The notes under the pieces were generated by a model. It made no database searches and was not told the origin of the DNA. It worked only from the letters and a program-made list of their open reading frames with translations. A program made the translations under genes and the position numbers. From Circinella umbellata (taxonomy: Eukaryota; Mucoromycota; Mucoromycetes; Mucorales; Lichtheimiaceae): DNA of 64,000 nucleotides. Below are positions 61,801-64,000 of this stretch, piece after piece; within the stretch, counting starts at the first letter, position 1, and each line of letters starts with the position of its first letter. The DNA lies in contig JAIWNF010000019.1 in NCBI GenBank assembly GCA_025093555.1, forward strand, positions 186,001-250,000, given 5' to 3'.

Positions 61801-63762
61801 GCGTTCTTTTTGTTCTTTGGTTCTTTGTAAAGCTTCAAGTTTTTCTAAACGTTCGTCATTGATCGCTTGTGAACTGGCTTCTTGTTTGGCTGTTTCCACT
61901 TGAATTGTTTTTTCTAGTTGGGCCACTCTTGTTTTTGTTGATTTAACAAGAGAATTAATCTTGTTGATATCCGACTAATATTAGAAAAAAATATAAGAAA
62001 CGAATATGAATGATATATACACACACACAATATATATATTTCTTCTTTATTACCTGAACATCTTGTCTTCTTATTTCAGCCTCCACTTTTAATCTATTTT
62101 CATTTCGTTTTCCTTCTACATTGAGACTAATACTTGCTTGATATTCATCACTTTGTCTTTTAGCCTCTTCAAGTTCTTCATTAAAATGATCAACTTTACT
62201 CTATCAAAAAAAAAATTAGTTCACCTTTTTTTTTTAAAAAAAAAATAGTGGAGGGAGGGAGCGGAAATCACATTTATATAACTTACTTTGATAGCAACAA
62301 GTTTTTCTTTTGCTTGAGTTACTTGACGTTCAGCAGCATCTCTATTCTTTTGTGAAAGAGCAACTTCTTTTTCTTTAAGAATAACTTGTACCCAAGCAAG
62401 TTCATTACTAAGTACTTCTAATTGATCTTCAAGTTTATCACGTTCAAGTGCTTCATCATATCGTAATTTTGTTTCATCTGCTTTTTTACGTAAATCTGGA
62501 ATAGCACGACGTTTTCGATCAATAATTGTATCTGTTGTAGTTAATTTTTCTCCAATTTCATCATAATCCTCATGTAAAGCAGTAAGTTGAGTACCACGCA
62601 TAAATAACTAATGAAAAAATAGTATTAAATTCCATCCTATTATTATTATTATTATTATTACTATTATATTTACCTTATATTTATCTTTTGGACTACTTGA
62701 ATTTAAGAATTCACGAGCATTATCTTGACTGAGTACAATAAGTGGATTATCAACTTGAATAGACATATGATCACAAATAGTTGTAAGTTCTTCTCTTTTT
62801 AATGAAATGGTTTTACCAGATGAACTTTTGATTTTATATTGACCCGATCCATCTTTTAATATTTTACGATCAATAATAATAGTATCACCATAAACATCAT
62901 GACGGTAAGCATCTGGGCCTTTATTTGTAATATGTACAGTAATTAATGCAGCACTATATAAAAATTATATATTATATTATTAAAAATAAGCACCTTTCTT
63001 TTCTTTTTTTTACTTTTGAACTTACTTTGCACCTTCACAAATTAAAGCACTTAAATTTTTACCACGATTAGTTGAACTTGCTTTTGCTCCTAAAGCAATT
63101 GTAAGTGCTGTCATAATAGCACTTTTACCACCTAGTTGATATCATAAATAGAATATAAATATAATAGACTCTTTTTTTTTCTAATTCTGTTTTTTTTTTC
63201 TCAATACATACTTCCATTGTGTCCAATAACAAAATTTATCTTGGGTCCAAGATCAATAGCTAAATAAGTATGACACATGAAATTACACATTTCTACACGA
63301 CTAATTGTTCCAGATTCAGAATATTTCTAATATTTTATAAACAAAAAAAAAATAAGAATAATAATTAAGGGAGACCATTGATAATACTGTCGTGTTTTTT
63401 TCTTTTTTTTTTTTCATACCATGTTGGTGCCTGGAAGAACTGGTCTAGAAGATGGTTCTTCAGTATCACTATCTTCGTCTATTTCAAAATCTGATTCTTC
63501 TTCTTCATCGTCGTCAGGAGGTCTAATGACTCTTTCAGATTTTTGTCGTTTTGGTTGTGTTGCGAGCTTTTTAAAAAAGAAAAAAAAAAGTTAGTTCATT
63601 TGGACACATACCACATAATGTACAAATATATATATAAAGTATAGTTTTCTTTTTTTTAGATCACTCAATAAATGATATATATAAAGAGACACGTACATCA
63701 CTATCTGATAACTCGTCCATGCTTTCATTGGGACTGAAAGCACGTTTTAATGCTGGAGGCAT
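58843..63762 (-). CDS. SMC6: SMC6 subunit of the SMC5/6 complex, 21 exons
   Basis: ATP-driven chromosome-maintenance and DNA-repair protein. Twenty-one exons from 63697-63762 to 58843-58916 sum to 3309 bp, 1102 aa, in frame throughout. Seen: acidic N-terminal tail, Walker A GHNGSGKS (split by intron 3), LSQDNAREFLNSSSP (SMC6 hallmark), two long coiled coils, a hinge region (GPFGRFVTLKNPEY to NVKQCYTSRAQKITGH), LSGGEKSFS signature, Walker B CLDEFDVYMD, and an end at PEREQL. One intron (60833-60912) uses a GC donor. An ACGCGT box lies about 130 bp upstream of the start. RPT6 is next downstream on the same strand. Confidence 0.97.
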
Positions 63763-64000
63763 TATGGGTTGGTGGATAAAAAAAAAAGGGAAAAAAAAAA
63801 GAAGGGCGGTTGTCAAAGAAAAAATATGGCGCGCGCATCTCTTTCTCTCTCTGTCATGTGAGGTGGAGCGTCATATACAAAATTTAATTTTACGCGTTAT
63901 GAAATTGCGCGTTTTTAAAGGTATAAAATTGATGATGTTGATAGTATATTAATATATATGAAATGTTGAATAAAAGAAACTATACTTATTATAATACGTA
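63763..64000. promoter_or_regulatory. SMC6 upstream region with MCB box
   Basis: ACGCGT at 63892-63897 plus two other CG-rich hexamer-like spots (GCGCGC near 63831, GCGCG near 63907). No further gene on the edge. Confidence 0.4.

Overview
The window looks like AT-rich nuclear DNA of an early-diverging filamentous fungus, most likely Mucoromycota (probably Mucorales). The grounds are many short GT-AG introns, poly-Gln/poly-Asn/poly-His proteins, a White Collar-2 type photoreceptor partner, a class III glutamine synthetase and many decayed transposons. I cannot name the species. Exon coordinates below were derived by hand from splice signals, reading phase and family similarity. Several models close exactly in frame: thymidylate synthase, BRAP2/ETP1, the DHHC transferase, GSIII, THI4, RPT6 and the 21-exon SMC6.

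Layout. 0.5-7 kb: thymidylate synthase (-), a large polyQ zinc-binding protein (+), and a small RVxF/PPxY-containing protein (-). 7-17.5 kb: a gene-poor stretch with relics of a CACTA-like transposase and of another multicopy-type gene, and a 442 bp MITE with 25 bp terminal inverted repeats. 17.5-28.5 kb: a gene-rich block with WC-2 (+), a Pcl-type cyclin (+), a DHHC palmitoyltransferase (+), an orphan protein (-) and a BRAP2/ETP1 RING protein (+). 28.5-47.5 kb: a transposon island holding pseudogenes, two near-identical ~965 bp TIR elements, an ~86 bp inverted repeat, degenerate satellites, an Ala/Thr/Pro-rich orphan gene, a truncated questin-oxidase-like fragment and broken Tc1/mariner-type transposases. 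47.6-64 kb: a dense block with GSIII (-) divergent from THI4 (+), another TIR element, a Tim17-family-like membrane protein (+), RPT6 (-) and SMC6 (-).

Functional links. Thymidylate synthase and SMC6 both have an MCB-type ACGCGT box upstream, and thymidylate synthase also has a palindromic RFX X-box, which suggests S-phase and DNA-damage control. GSIII and THI4 share one 593 bp divergent promoter with three clustered GATA cores.

The most striking item is a complete TPP (thiamine pyrophosphate) riboswitch aptamer at about 52493-52607. It lies downstream of the THI4 stop codon, in the 3' UTR, with a splice donor just after the stop and a good splice acceptor inside the aptamer. This resembles the plant THIC arrangement rather than the usual fungal 5'-UTR placement.
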